From the NCBI GenBank assembly GCA_023265685.1, contig JAHFSP010000005.1, forward strand, positions 1 to 61,792: DNA of 61,792 nt. Direction: 5' to 3'. Position 1 is the first letter of the stretch. Every line of letters starts with the position of its first letter. The notes beneath the pieces are model-generated. The model did no database searches and was not told the DNA's origin. It was given only the letters and a program-made list of their open reading frames with translations. Below, piece after piece: positions 28,916-38,687 of this stretch. The DNA comes from Candidatus Woesearchaeota archaeon. GTDB taxonomy: Archaea > Nanobdellota > Nanobdellia > Woesearchaeales > GW2011-AR9. Both the position numbers and the translations under genes were made by a program.

Positions 28916-29190
28916 CAACGAACCGATTATACCCTCTAACAAGTCAACCCCCATATACTTACTAACTAAACACTTAGAGCACATACATTGTAAAAACTTA
29001 GATTGCTCACATAACCTTCCGAAATTAATCACTATGCCTGAATACCCCCGTAAGAATACCATTGTAAAATAAGATTATCAACGTTTTACCCATCAACACT
29101 AATCCCCGAAAAATTATAGAAAATAGCACGAAAAGATAAGAAAAATAAAATAGAAAAATAACACAAAAAATTAAACCAAACCGCTCAACA

Positions 29191-30924
29191 CTATCGTCGT
29201 GAAGGTGCTTTACTCTTCTTGCCACCCATCATAAACCATCCAACTAACACGATGGCGACAACAATGACAACAACCCAAATCCAAGTTGACGAACCCGAAC
29301 CGTTATCAACATCATCAGCAGGAGCAACGTCTGCTTGAGAAGGAGTTGGTTGTTCTGTTTGAGGCTGCGCATCACTTGGTTGAACTACAGGTGCCTGAAC
29401 AGGTTCCGTCGTTGTAGGTTTAATAGTTGGTTGAGGCGTAGATACAGGCTGTACAGCAACTTGACCTGGTTGGGCACCAACAGCAAAGTAACTAAAACTT
29501 GGAGTCGTTGCACTATATGAATGCATTTCTCCTTGTGCTGTATGGGTCGTACCTTTATAGGTTGTTGTAAGACGTACCCAATCATTATTGACATAATGAT
29601 ACAACGCAACACCCGCAGCAGCCACACCATTAGATTGAACCCATGCTGTAGGAACAAAGAAATTTACCTGAGCACCAGAAACAATATTAGGTTGTGACGA
29701 TGTTTTGGAAATTTCCATAAACTGATACGCTGTTGCACTAAGCGCACGGGTTCCTGCAGGACGTGTCGTTCCAAATGAACCTACAGAAAGGCGTAGGTCA
29801 GATGCATCTTTACTCAAAGTTGCAACAACAGAAGCAACAGCAATTCTGCTATCAGTGGAAGTCAATGTTGCAGTCTCACCTTGTTTAAGATTACTCCAAC
29901 TCTTCACAGTTGTACTAGTGGCAACATTTGTAACGATTGCTCCGCCACCTCCCCCACCACTGCTACTTCCACTCGAGGAAGATGCTGCAGAAACAGTAAA
30001 ACCAGTAGTGTTAGTCACACTATGACCAATATCATCTGTTGCAACACATGTTGCCGTATAACCACCAGCACTTGTCAGACCTAAATGACCACTAACCGAA
30101 GTAGTGACATTCGAATCCACACTATCCGTAGCCGTACAAGTACAAGTAGGATCAGTTCCTAAAGTAACACTCGTACAAGAAAGGGCAGTGAATGTAGGTG
30201 GATTTAAATCCACATAGAAAGTAGTGGTTTCTGTTGCGTTAGATAAATTAACCGAATTATTAGCAATAACAGTAAGTGTGTAGGACCCATCTCCCAAAAT
30301 AGAAATATTAAGAGAATTGTTTGACCACTGACTTACTAAAGCACCATATTGAAACGCAGGAGATAACCGAACCTGGCCACTACTATTAGACAAGTTATAA
30401 GTGACTGAAACTACATTGGTTACTGAGTCAGTGATAGTTGCATTTATCAAAGTACTCGTGTTAGTTTGGTTAAACACAACTCCACTACTAGGGGAAAGAA
30501 AGGTAACCAGTGGAGCCGAATTATCAACTCGAACATTCGTAATGTTCAGATTTGCAGTTGCAGCAAACGTCGTCGAGTTAAAGTTAGTACCGGCAGCCGA
30601 TTGGTTGAACGCATAACCAGTGACATTATAGTTCCCATCATTAAGAAGACGAGTATTAACCTGGTAGCGCCAAGATGTATTTGTTGCTTCGTTGGGTGTT
30701 GCGTTACTAAAGTTCGCAACCATAAACCCTCCCGACTGGTTCCAAAAACCCCAAGTAACGTTCGTAGCATTAATCGTAGTCATATTAAGCAAAAATGTAC
30801 CCGTAATGTTCTGGCTATTAATCGGCCCCAACACAGTGAGCGTAAGCTGACCTTCAGCAATTGCAACAACAAGTATAGCTGCAATAACCACAAATAAAGA
30901 TAATAATATTGTTGTACGTTTCAA
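29191..30924 (-). CDS. Surface protein with PGF-pre-PGF-like domain and C-terminal TM anchor
   Basis: TTG start at 30924 preceded by GAGGTG; signal peptide LKRTTILLSLFVVIAAILVVAIAEG; LRLSVGSFGTTRP...YQFMEIS...VNFFVPTAWVQ...SYFAVGA; C-terminal TM plus basic tail. Confidence 0.75.
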   Translation of the reverse strand: MKRTTILLSLFVVIAAILVVAIAEGQLTLTVLGPINSQNITGTFLLNMTTINATNVTWGFWNQSGGFMVANFSNATPNEATNTSWRYQVNTRLLNDGNYNVTGYAFNQSAAGTNFNSTTFAATANLNITNVRVDNSAPLVTFLSPSSGVVFNQTNTSTLINATITDSVTNVVSVTYNLSNSSGQVRLSPAFQYGALVSQWSNNSLNISILGDGSYTLTVIANNSVNLSNATETTTFYVDLNPPTFTALSCTSVTLGTDPTCTCTATDSVDSNVTTSVSGHLGLTSAGGYTATCVATDDIGHSVTNTTGFTVSAASSSSGSSSGGGGGGAIVTNVATSTTVKSWSNLKQGETATLTSTDSRIAVASVVATLSKDASDLRLSVGSFGTTRPAGTRALSATAYQFMEISKTSSQPNIVSGAQVNFFVPTAWVQSNGVAAAGVALYHYVNNDWVRLTTTYKGTTHTAQGEMHSYSATTPSFSYFAVGAQPGQVAVQPVSTPQPTIKPTTTEPVQAPVVQPSDAQPQTEQPTPSQADVAPADDVDNGSGSSTWIWVVVIVVAIVLVGWFMMGGKKSKAPSRR

Positions 30925-31186
30925 TCTAAACACCTCTTTTGATGACACTTTCAACCTAAAATAAATAACACAGAAAGTGAAACTAAGTTCTAGAACAGAT
31001 ATTCAGGTTAATAAAGATTTTGTTTTCAATAAATTAAAACAAGAGATAAAAATTACAAAAAAAAGTTATAAAAATTGTTAAATGCACTTTTTTAATAGAT
31101 TTTCAAGATAATGTTCAAATGTAAAATGCATCGAAAACTATCAACAATAAGTTAGAAAACAAGTTAAAGTTGACCTTCTGAAAATA

Positions 31187-32386
31187 TTACCCGAAATCTT
31201 TAATCACTTTAAGAACCAAATCGAATTCTCTACGAGCATACGTTTTCTTATATGAAGCAACCAGGCCACGCAAAATATCTTTATCAACAACCAACCCTTT
31301 ACGTACAAACCTCTCACGCAACCTACACAAATAATCCACAAATTGAGTTACATTTTGAGGACGTAAATCAGCGTGAGCTCGCTCAAAATCAATAAGAACT
31401 GGTACATACTTCACAACCCCCACAGAAGAAACTGTGTTTGAAATAATAATATGTTTAAACGGATGATGCATCTCCTCTTTGGTAATCCCTAATGTATCTA
31501 AAACAAAACACTGTTTTAACAAATCCATAACAACCCCCACAATCTCTTCAACGGAATGAGTCGTAATCCATTCCTCGAATAAAACTCCTTCAATAAACTC
31601 AAGAACCAGAAACCCCTCCCCTTTCACTAACAACCTAGCTCCAATTTTCTTCAAATTTACCTTCGACAAAATCTGCGCTTCACGAACACTACTTGCCATG
31701 GAAGCACTTCCCAACTGCTCAACTTTAATCGCAACCTTCCTCGTGCCTTTAAAACCACGATACACCCTCCCCCTCTTACCCTTAGCATGAAATGAAATAG
31801 ACCTAATACCCAGAGCCTCCAACTCAACAAGAAGAGAAGACCGAGTAATCTTATAGACATACAACTCCTCAAAAGAAATTTTCGTACTTCCGACAAGTTC
31901 CCAACCCAAAAGACGATCCCGCAAAATCTGATCAATCTTAACCTTATTAGTCAATGTTGAAAACAAAAATAAAACAATCCCCCCTCGATTAAGATGTGAA
32001 ACAACACTTTCAAAAAACCGTTCTGAAATCTCCCACCCATTTTTACCACCATATAATGCCAGATTATGAATACCCTCATCCTGCGGCAAATAAGGCGGAT
32101 TGAAAATAATTGTATCGAATTTTCCACGAACCTTTTCAAAAAGATCACTCTGAATAATTGTAAGCTTCGCAACTCTTTGCTTTCTTTTTTGAAAACACAA
32201 CTCTTCAATAACCGCAGGATTGATATCAACCGCTGTGACACTGCTCACTCGCTTATTTTTCAACGCCGTGAACGCCTGAATACCTGATCCCGTACCAACA
32301 TCAAGCACAGTACCAAAAGCATATTTTTCAACTACTTTAGCAAGAAGGATAGAATCCTCAGCGGGTTCGTAAATAGAATCGTGCAT
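31187..32386 (-). CDS. Fusion: HemK/PrmC-family methyltransferase plus RIO/Bud32-like Ser/Thr protein kinase
   Basis: DVGTGSGIQAFTAL and NPPYLPQDEGIHN (HemK motif IV), followed by RVYRGFKGTRKVAIKVEQLG, VLEFIEGVLFEEW, VLIDFERAHADLRPQN. Confidence 0.75.
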   Translation of the reverse strand: MHDSIYEPAEDSILLAKVVEKYAFGTVLDVGTGSGIQAFTALKNKRVSSVTAVDINPAVIEELCFQKRKQRVAKLTIIQSDLFEKVRGKFDTIIFNPPYLPQDEGIHNLALYGGKNGWEISERFFESVVSHLNRGGIVLFLFSTLTNKVKIDQILRDRLLGWELVGSTKISFEELYVYKITRSSLLVELEALGIRSISFHAKGKRGRVYRGFKGTRKVAIKVEQLGSASMASSVREAQILSKVNLKKIGARLLVKGEGFLVLEFIEGVLFEEWITTHSVEEIVGVVMDLLKQCFVLDTLGITKEEMHHPFKHIIISNTVSSVGVVKYVPVLIDFERAHADLRPQNVTQFVDYLCRLRERFVRKGLVVDKDILRGLVASYKKTYARREFDLVLKVIKDFG

Positions 32387-32646
32387 ACACGCAAAACACC
32401 CCCTTCCTAAATAAATATTCCTAGATGAAATGTGATAGATATACCAATATACCCTCGTGAAGTTGATAGTGAAGTTTATAGCAAAGTACGATCTCAACAA
32501 TTCCAAAAGAAAATGTAAATCAAAACACCAGAATCAATTAACCACATTGAGCGAACTAAAAGCCTACCCAAAAATCACCCCATTAAAACTGCCACACCAC
32601 ATTTTTATTAAAAAAAAATCACATTGAAAACATCTATTCTTTCTCT

Positions 32647-33153
32647 TCAATTCTTCCTCTTCAACTCCGCAATCTCCTTCTTTAAGTGCAATAAAATTTC
32701 CAATTGCTTCTGATCAATCTGTAAATCGCGAATATCTTTCTCTAAATCCAATTCAGCTCGAGCCTGATCACGTTTAGCAGCACGATTCTGACTCATCAAA
32801 ATAATCGGAGCCTGCACCGCAGCCAGCATTGAAAGACCCAAATTGAGTAAAATGAAAGGAAAAGGATCATACGCAGATACCAAAATGACCGCATTAAGGA
32901 TAATCCATCCTATCAACACAACAAAAAAAGTAGTGATAAAACTCCAACTTCCACCAACCTCAGCGATTCTATCCGATAACTTATCAAGCTTCTTCAAATC
33001 TCTCTTATAAAGAAGATCAAGTCTTTGAAGAGTACTTTCAACTTTGTGAATTTCATGCTCAAAAACTTGAATAATATCCTCCTCCGCATCAAAAAGAACG
33101 CGAGACGTAGAATATGAAGATGAATCTTTATGAGTAAGTTTTTTCACAGCCAT
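32647..33153 (-). CDS. DUF1003-family membrane protein
   Basis: GGSWSFITTFFVVLIGWIILNAVIL...FPFILLNLGLSMLAAVQAPIILMSQNRAAKRDQARAELD. Confidence 0.85.
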   Translation of the reverse strand: MAVKKLTHKDSSSYSTSRVLFDAEEDIIQVFEHEIHKVESTLQRLDLLYKRDLKKLDKLSDRIAEVGGSWSFITTFFVVLIGWIILNAVILVSAYDPFPFILLNLGLSMLAAVQAPIILMSQNRAAKRDQARAELDLEKDIRDLQIDQKQLEILLHLKKEIAELKRKN

Positions 33154-33274
33154 TCTAACACCATTTTTAACACCATTTTCATAGACATCTACGCCACCCT
33201 AATCTACTCTTTCTATACCCTTAATCTACACCTTCTACTTCCTAATCTACACTCTAAAATCTACACCCCAAAAT

Positions 33275-34753
33275 TTACACCACCCTATATCCAATCGATT
33301 CTTTGAGAACATCATTTGCTAAATCACGATGCGACTCACTCTCACTATACACAGTATAGAGAACTGTTCCCTTAGAAACACGTACCCCATTACGAACATG
33401 AACATAAACGCCTGCCCCCTTATCCAAAGGAGCACCAGCAACTCGCGCCACCCGAGCAATAATCTCATTATCAATCTCTTTCACGACTCCAGCACGCACT
33501 GAACGCACATCAATTGTAAACGACCCCAATTTCATTGGCTTCTGGACACCCTGAGCCCGAATCATCTCTTGCATTTTCACATGAGCCTTCCCACTCACTA
33601 AAATTTCCGAAACGCGAGTAAACGCCTGACTCATTGAACATTTACAAACCATCTGGAGTAATTGGGCCGCCATAAAGAGAGCTTTAGAACGTAAATCTTG
33701 AGGTGCCGCAGGTTCATTACGTAACACCGACATAACATCATTTGCTTCCAGAAGAGGACCTACCCCATATCCAATCGGCTGTGAGCCATCAGTGATAATC
33801 ACACGCATCGTCATTCCTAAACGCTCTCCCACCGCCGTAAACATTTTTTTAAGATGCTCAGCTTCCGCACGTGTTTTGACCTTTGCCGTTTTCCCCATGG
33901 GAATATCAATCAAGACGTGTGACGAACCAACAGAATATTTCTTCGCCATGACTGATGCCAACATCTGACCCTCAGCATCAATTGAAAGAGGATGTTCAAC
34001 CGTAATAATCTTATCATCAGCAGGTGCTAAATTCATCGCCCCACCATGGACAATACATGCACCTGTTTTCTTAACAACCTGTTTGATTTTTTTCTCGGAA
34101 AGCATGACCTTTGCTAAACACTCCATTGTATCTGCTGTTCCCGCAGGTGATGTAATTGCCCGTGAACTAGTTTTAGGAATAGTATAACCAGCCGCCGCAA
34201 TAATGGGAATCACAATCATCGTCGTACGATTTCCAGGAAGTCCGCCTATACAATGTTTATCCAACGTTGGCTTTCCAAAATGAAGTTTTTCTCCCGTATC
34301 AACCATCGCTTTAGTCATATCAACCGTTTCGCGCAAATCCCATCCATGCACAAACCCCGCTGACACAAAATACGTTTTTTCAATATCACTTAATCGATCA
34401 TGAGTAATATCATCAATAATCGCAAATAACTCTTTATATGACAACTTTGTACCAAACAACTTCTTTCGAATATATTCCAGCGACTCCGGCTTACCAGCAT
34501 ATCGCACTCGCACCATATTCCCTTTTGTAACACGTAACTGCGTCAAGACCTCTTCAAACAAACCAATTGAACCTTCAGGCACCGCCTTTTCGTTTTGTGC
34601 AATATCAAGTAAACAAATAATTTCTTTGGGATGATCTTTAATTGCAATCCGATCTCCATTATGTAAATCGAGACGCAACGCATCATTCTTATGCAAGATA
34701 GCAACCAACGGACCACCCGTTGCAATATCCATATCCTTAACTTTAAAACGCAT
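33275..34753 (-). CDS. AMP phosphorylase (archaeal thymidine phosphorylase family)
   Basis: GKPTLDKHCIGGLPGNRTTMIVIPIIAAAG, KTSSRAITSPAGTADTMECLA. Confidence 0.9.
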   Translation of the reverse strand: MRFKVKDMDIATGGPLVAILHKNDALRLDLHNGDRIAIKDHPKEIICLLDIAQNEKAVPEGSIGLFEEVLTQLRVTKGNMVRVRYAGKPESLEYIRKKLFGTKLSYKELFAIIDDITHDRLSDIEKTYFVSAGFVHGWDLRETVDMTKAMVDTGEKLHFGKPTLDKHCIGGLPGNRTTMIVIPIIAAAGYTIPKTSSRAITSPAGTADTMECLAKVMLSEKKIKQVVKKTGACIVHGGAMNLAPADDKIITVEHPLSIDAEGQMLASVMAKKYSVGSSHVLIDIPMGKTAKVKTRAEAEHLKKMFTAVGERLGMTMRVIITDGSQPIGYGVGPLLEANDVMSVLRNEPAAPQDLRSKALFMAAQLLQMVCKCSMSQAFTRVSEILVSGKAHVKMQEMIRAQGVQKPMKLGSFTIDVRSVRAGVVKEIDNEIIARVARVAGAPLDKGAGVYVHVRNGVRVSKGTVLYTVYSESESHRDLANDVLKESIGYRVV

Positions 34754-35030
34754 ACCTATCCCTCTTTTTTATGCAGCTCACTAATTCCACCTGCAAACCT
34801 ATCTAATCATCTATCTAATCAAAATGAATCATTTTATTGTTTATATAGATTTGGGATGGTCGAGTTGAGAAGAAAGCAAAACATCAAATCTTTAAATCTA
34901 GACACACACTTTTGAGCCTATTACAATCCTGTCCTGATCCTGCCTAGGTTCTGTCCAGGCCCATTACATAAAAAGATTTAAAAAACACCGCTTGATCTGA
35001 CCTGTTTAGTGGGCCCGTGGTCTAGCGGTT

Positions 35031-35055
35031 ACGGAAATGAACAATTCCGCCACAG
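35031..35055 (+). other. D-loop tRNA intron (25 nt), non-canonical position
   Basis: BHB-like: central GCGG/CCAC (3 of 4 pairs), bulges TT^A and AG^A, inner helix CGGAA/TTCCG. Confidence 0.8.
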
Positions 35056-35072
35056 ATGACAGCGCCCTTACA

Positions 35073-35114
35073 AGAAGACATGAATGGTTCAAACCAAACA
35101 AATGCTTCTCTGAA
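35073..35114 (+). other. Anticodon-loop tRNA intron (42 nt), canonical 37/38 position
   Basis: 4+3 geometry on both strands, bulges CA^A and AA^A, inner helix GAAG/CTTC; central helix weak. Confidence 0.7.
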
Positions 35115-35150
35115 AGGCGTTAGTCCCCGGTTCAAATCCGGGCGGGCCCA

Positions 35151-35288
35151 TTTATACTTCTTTTATCAAAACCAGATTACGGATTTGGAACGGGTCACGA
35201 ACGCAGCGAAAGCGAAGTGACTCGACCCGGTTCAAATACCTTGTGAGGGACCACAAACCCCTCGGGTTTGAGTGTCCGGGCGGGCCCA
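35151..35288 (+). ncRNA. tRNA-Val-linked structured element, copy B
   Basis: 82-bp block 35156-35237 differs from copy A at 5 positions; second tRNA 3' end CCCGGTTCAAAT[insert]TCCGGGCGGGCCCA. Confidence 0.65.
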
Positions 35289-35373
35289 TTTTTATTTTCC
35301 CATTCATTTCTTATAGCCCATATCTTTCTCTAAAACCACACTTTTTATATACCAAAACTAATCTAAGATCACC

Positions 35374-36120
35374 GTGGATCAAAAAATCTTTGACATGCTT
35401 CTCGAGGAAGAAGAGATTAGCTGGAAAGCTATTCTTCAAGACCTTGTAAAAAGTGAACAGATGGACCCTTGGGATATCGACATCAAACTTCTTGCCCAAA
35501 AATATCTTCAAGTCATTAAAGAAATGCAAGGACACGATCTCAAAATCTCTGGAAAAATTTTGCTCGCGGCTGCTTTCTTACTCAAACTCAAATGCGCAAA
35601 CTTACTCGAAAAAGATTTCACCCGACTCGATGAACTCATGAGTCAAACCGAAAGCCTCGAAGAACTCGAAGAAGAAATTTTTGAAGGTGTTGATGGCGAA
35701 AAACGTGTCAAAGAAAAATATCAACTCATCCCACGCAACCCTCAACCCCGTAACCGTAAAGTCTCACTCCACGACCTCATTGATGCTCTTCAACACGCCA
35801 TGGTCAGCAAAAAACGTTTCCTTGAAAAAATCAGACCCGTAAAATTCAAACTTCCCGAACACAAAGGTGACATCATGGAAGCCATTCGCGACGTCTATCA
35901 AAAATTGATTTACTATACACAAAAAGATTCCAAAACCACTATTCCGTTCAGTCGACTTCTCCCACCCAAAAGCGGCAAAGAAGACAAAGTCTACACCTTC
36001 GTTCCCCTCCTTCATCTCGAAAACCAACATCGCGTCGAAATGGAACAAAAGAAAGCATTTGAAGAAATTGCAGTAACGTTACGAAATAGAACACCTAAAA
36101 AGACAGCACAAAAAGCATAG
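35374..36120 (+). CDS. scpA: Segregation and condensation protein A (ScpA/kleisin)
   Basis: ISWKAILQDLVKSEQMDPWDIDIKLLAQKYLQVIKEM...SGKILLAAAFLLKLKC; GTG start; TATA at about 35342-35351. Confidence 0.9.
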   Translation: MDQKIFDMLLEEEEISWKAILQDLVKSEQMDPWDIDIKLLAQKYLQVIKEMQGHDLKISGKILLAAAFLLKLKCANLLEKDFTRLDELMSQTESLEELEEEIFEGVDGEKRVKEKYQLIPRNPQPRNRKVSLHDLIDALQHAMVSKKRFLEKIRPVKFKLPEHKGDIMEAIRDVYQKLIYYTQKDSKTTIPFSRLLPPKSGKEDKVYTFVPLLHLENQHRVEMEQKKAFEEIAVTLRNRTPKKTAQKA

Positions 36121-36261
36121 CAACAACGCAAAACGTAACCCCACCAAATCTTCAATCTCTCCTCCACTTCTCGTGCCCTTCACAACCTTTTTAAACCTCC
36201 CAGCTACTTCTCAAATACAAAAAAACAAATAGCAAAAAGTGCAAATCGAGTAAAATAACCC

Positions 36262-38154
36262 ATGACCGCCGTAAAATCAACCAAGAACATCACCGTACCT
36301 ACAAAACTAGTCGACCAGGTCATTGGTCAGGAAGAAGCAGTTAACATTATCAAAAAAGCTGCAGGACAACGTCGTCACGTTCTTTTAATTGGTGATCCGG
36401 GAACCGGAAAAAGTATGTTAGGCCTAGCTCTCGCTGAACTCCTTCCTCGCTCTGACCTTAAAGACATTCTTGCATTTCCTAATCCCAACGACGAAAATAA
36501 TCCTACCATTCAAGAAACACCCGCAGGTAAAGGCCGCGATGAAGTCAAGCGGCTTCAAATTGATGCTAAAGAAATGCTCAAGAGTAACAATTTTCTCTTA
36601 TTCATTGTCGCAATCATCACCTTAATCGCACCCTGGTGGATACGCTATCACTACAAATCAGACATTATGTTTGCTGCATTCTTTCTCGGAGGCATGATTT
36701 TTCTTGCTGCCTTTGCCATGATGTTAAGCATGGGACCACGTATGTTCAAGCAAGGAATCATCATCGCACCCAAAGTCATCGTCGACAACTTTGGCAAAAA
36801 ACAAGCACCATTCTTTGACGCGACCGGTGCGCATGCCGGTGCTCTCTTAGGTGATGTTCTTCATGATCCATTTCAATCAGGTGGATTAGGAACCCCCGCT
36901 AACCAGCGCGTTGTCGCAGGAATGATCCACAAAGCCCACATGGGTGTCCTCTTTATCGACGAAATTGCGACGCTTCACCCTCGAACACAACAAGAACTTC
37001 TATCTGCAATTCAAGAAAAGAAATTTCCTATTACTGGTCAATCAGAACGTTCAGCAGGAGCCATGGTACGCACCGAAGCAGTACCTTGTGATTTCATTCT
37101 CGTTGCCGCAGGCAATCTCGAAACAATCAAAAAAATGCATCCCGCTCTACGCTCACGTATTCGTGGTTATGGATATGAAATCTATATGAACGAAACCATG
37201 ACCGATACCCCCGAGAACCGTGAAAAAGTCTCACGCTTCGTTGCCCAAGAAGTCAAAAAAGAAAACGGCAAAATTCCCCACTTTACCGGTGAAGGCGTCG
37301 CCTCAATTATTGAAGAATCACGACGACGTGCCAATCGTAAAGGTCACCTCACTCTTCATCTTCGTAATCTAGGAGGATTAATACGTGCTGCGGGCGATCT
37401 CGCCAAAGAAGAAGGTGTTGAAGTGACTGCTAAACACGTCAAAGCCGCAAAACTCCTTGCCCGTCCTCTTGAACAACAAATCGCCGACAAATACATCGAA
37501 CGCAAAAAAGAATACGAAGTCATCATGACCTCAGGCAAACGTGTTGGACGTGTCAATGGTCTTGCCGTAATTGGAGAAGGCAGTGCCCACTCTGGCATTC
37601 TCTTACCAATTGAAGCAGAAGTCACCCCCGGCGGTAAAAAATCAGAAATTATTGCGACAGGAAAACTCGGTGAAATCGCCAAAGAAGCAATCAAAAACGT
37701 CTCGGCTATTATTCTCAAATACTTTGGTGAAGACATCAAAGAAAAATACGACATCTTCGTCCAATTCCTTCAAACCTATGAAGGCGTCGAGGGCGATAGC
37801 GCTTCCATTGCGGTTGCGACAGCGATCATTTCCGCACTCAAAGACATTCCTATTCGACAAGATGTTGCCATGACCGGATCACTCTCTGTAAGAGGAGACG
37901 TTTTACCTGTAGGAGGTGTCTCATCGAAAGTAGAAGCAGCTATTGACACTGGTATCAAAGTAATTATCGTACCCCACTCCAACATGCAAGACATCGTTAT
38001 TGACGAAGCGAAACTTGCCACTGTCAAGATTATTCCAGTCCATACCATCCAAGAAGTCCTCGACAACGCCCTTGATTGGGAAGGCAAAGAAAGCCTACGA
38101 GAAAATATCTTTGGCGGAAAAGTAGGGAAAAAAGGGAAGAAACCAGCACAGTAA
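36262..38154 (+). CDS. lonB: Archaeal Lon protease (LonB, membrane type)
   Basis: [13 protein letters not shown], two TM segments, protease motif [12 protein letters not shown] and Lys region [14 protein letters not shown]. Confidence 0.95.
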   Translation: MTAVKSTKNITVPTKLVDQVIGQEEAVNIIKKAAGQRRHVLLIGDPGTGKSMLGLALAELLPRSDLKDILAFPNPNDENNPTIQETPAGKGRDEVKRLQIDAKEMLKSNNFLLFIVAIITLIAPWWIRYHYKSDIMFAAFFLGGMIFLAAFAMMLSMGPRMFKQGIIIAPKVIVDNFGKKQAPFFDATGAHAGALLGDVLHDPFQSGGLGTPANQRVVAGMIHKAHMGVLFIDEIATLHPRTQQELLSAIQEKKFPITGQSERSAGAMVRTEAVPCDFILVAAGNLETIKKMHPALRSRIRGYGYEIYMNETMTDTPENREKVSRFVAQEVKKENGKIPHFTGEGVASIIEESRRRANRKGHLTLHLRNLGGLIRAAGDLAKEEGVEVTAKHVKAAKLLARPLEQQIADKYIERKKEYEVIMTSGKRVGRVNGLAVIGEGSAHSGILLPIEAEVTPGGKKSEIIATGKLGEIAKEAIKNVSAIILKYFGEDIKEKYDIFVQFLQTYEGVEGDSASIAVATAIISALKDIPIRQDVAMTGSLSVRGDVLPVGGVSSKVEAAIDTGIKVIIVPHSNMQDIVIDEAKLATVKIIPVHTIQEVLDNALDWEGKESLRENIFGGKVGKKGKKPAQ

Positions 38155-38202
38155 AAAGACCAACCAAAACCTTTAAAAACCACCTCCTAATTTAGCTTCA
38201 TT

Positions 38203-38580
38203 ATGGCACGATCTCAATTTCGATCTCAACGAAAACCCAGTGGCGGACGCTTTCATGCATTCCGTACTAAACGCAAATCTGAACTTGCTGGCTTTCCATC
38301 ACTAACCAAAGTGTCTCCTGATCGCAAGTTTCAAACCAAACGTGTTGTTGGTAACAATACCAAATTCTCGCTTCTAACCGTCCATGACATCAACGTCACC
38401 GATAAAAACGGAAAAACCAGTAAAACGCCTATTCTTAACGTTGTCGACAACGCTGCAAACAAAAACTTGGTTCGACGTAACATCGTCACCAAAGGCGCTG
38501 TTGTTGAAACAAAACTTGGTCGCGTTCGCGTCACCTCACGACCTGGACAAGAAGCCAGTGTTAATGGTAAATTAGTCTAG
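38203..38580 (+). CDS. rps8e: 30S ribosomal protein S8e
   Basis: RSQRKPSGGRFHAFRTKRKSELAGFPSLTKV..., VTSRPGQEASVNGKLV. Confidence 0.92.
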   Translation: MARSQFRSQRKPSGGRFHAFRTKRKSELAGFPSLTKVSPDRKFQTKRVVGNNTKFSLLTVHDINVTDKNGKTSKTPILNVVDNAANKNLVRRNIVTKGAVVETKLGRVRVTSRPGQEASVNGKLV

Positions 38581-38687
38581 AGTTTTTATTTTTCTCTTTC
38601 ACACATTTTAATCTAATCTCTTCAAAGAGTATATTCTAATAAACAAAGGTATATAAGAACAAAGAAAGAGATTTCAATTGAAAAAAG

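Larger units (their letters stand above)
35011..35150 (+). tRNA. tRNA-Val(UAC) with two introns
   Basis: Splicing 35031-35055 and 35073-35114 gives GGGCCCG TG GTCTAGCGGTTATGAC A GCGCC CTTACAA GGCGT TAGTC CCCGG TTCAAAT CCGGG CGGGCCC A (73 nt). Anticodon TAC at 35069-35071. Confidence 0.92.

Noticed and set aside
33180-33280. Recurring (a)atctacac-type motif between the DUF1003 and AMP phosphorylase genes
   Set aside because: Degenerate low-complexity AT/C-rich repeats; no fixed unit length or fold.
33275-34753. AMP phosphorylase as part of a local RuBisCO (AMP) pathway cluster
   Set aside because: No RuBisCO or ribose-1,5-bisphosphate isomerase gene is in the window; only the single enzyme can be claimed.
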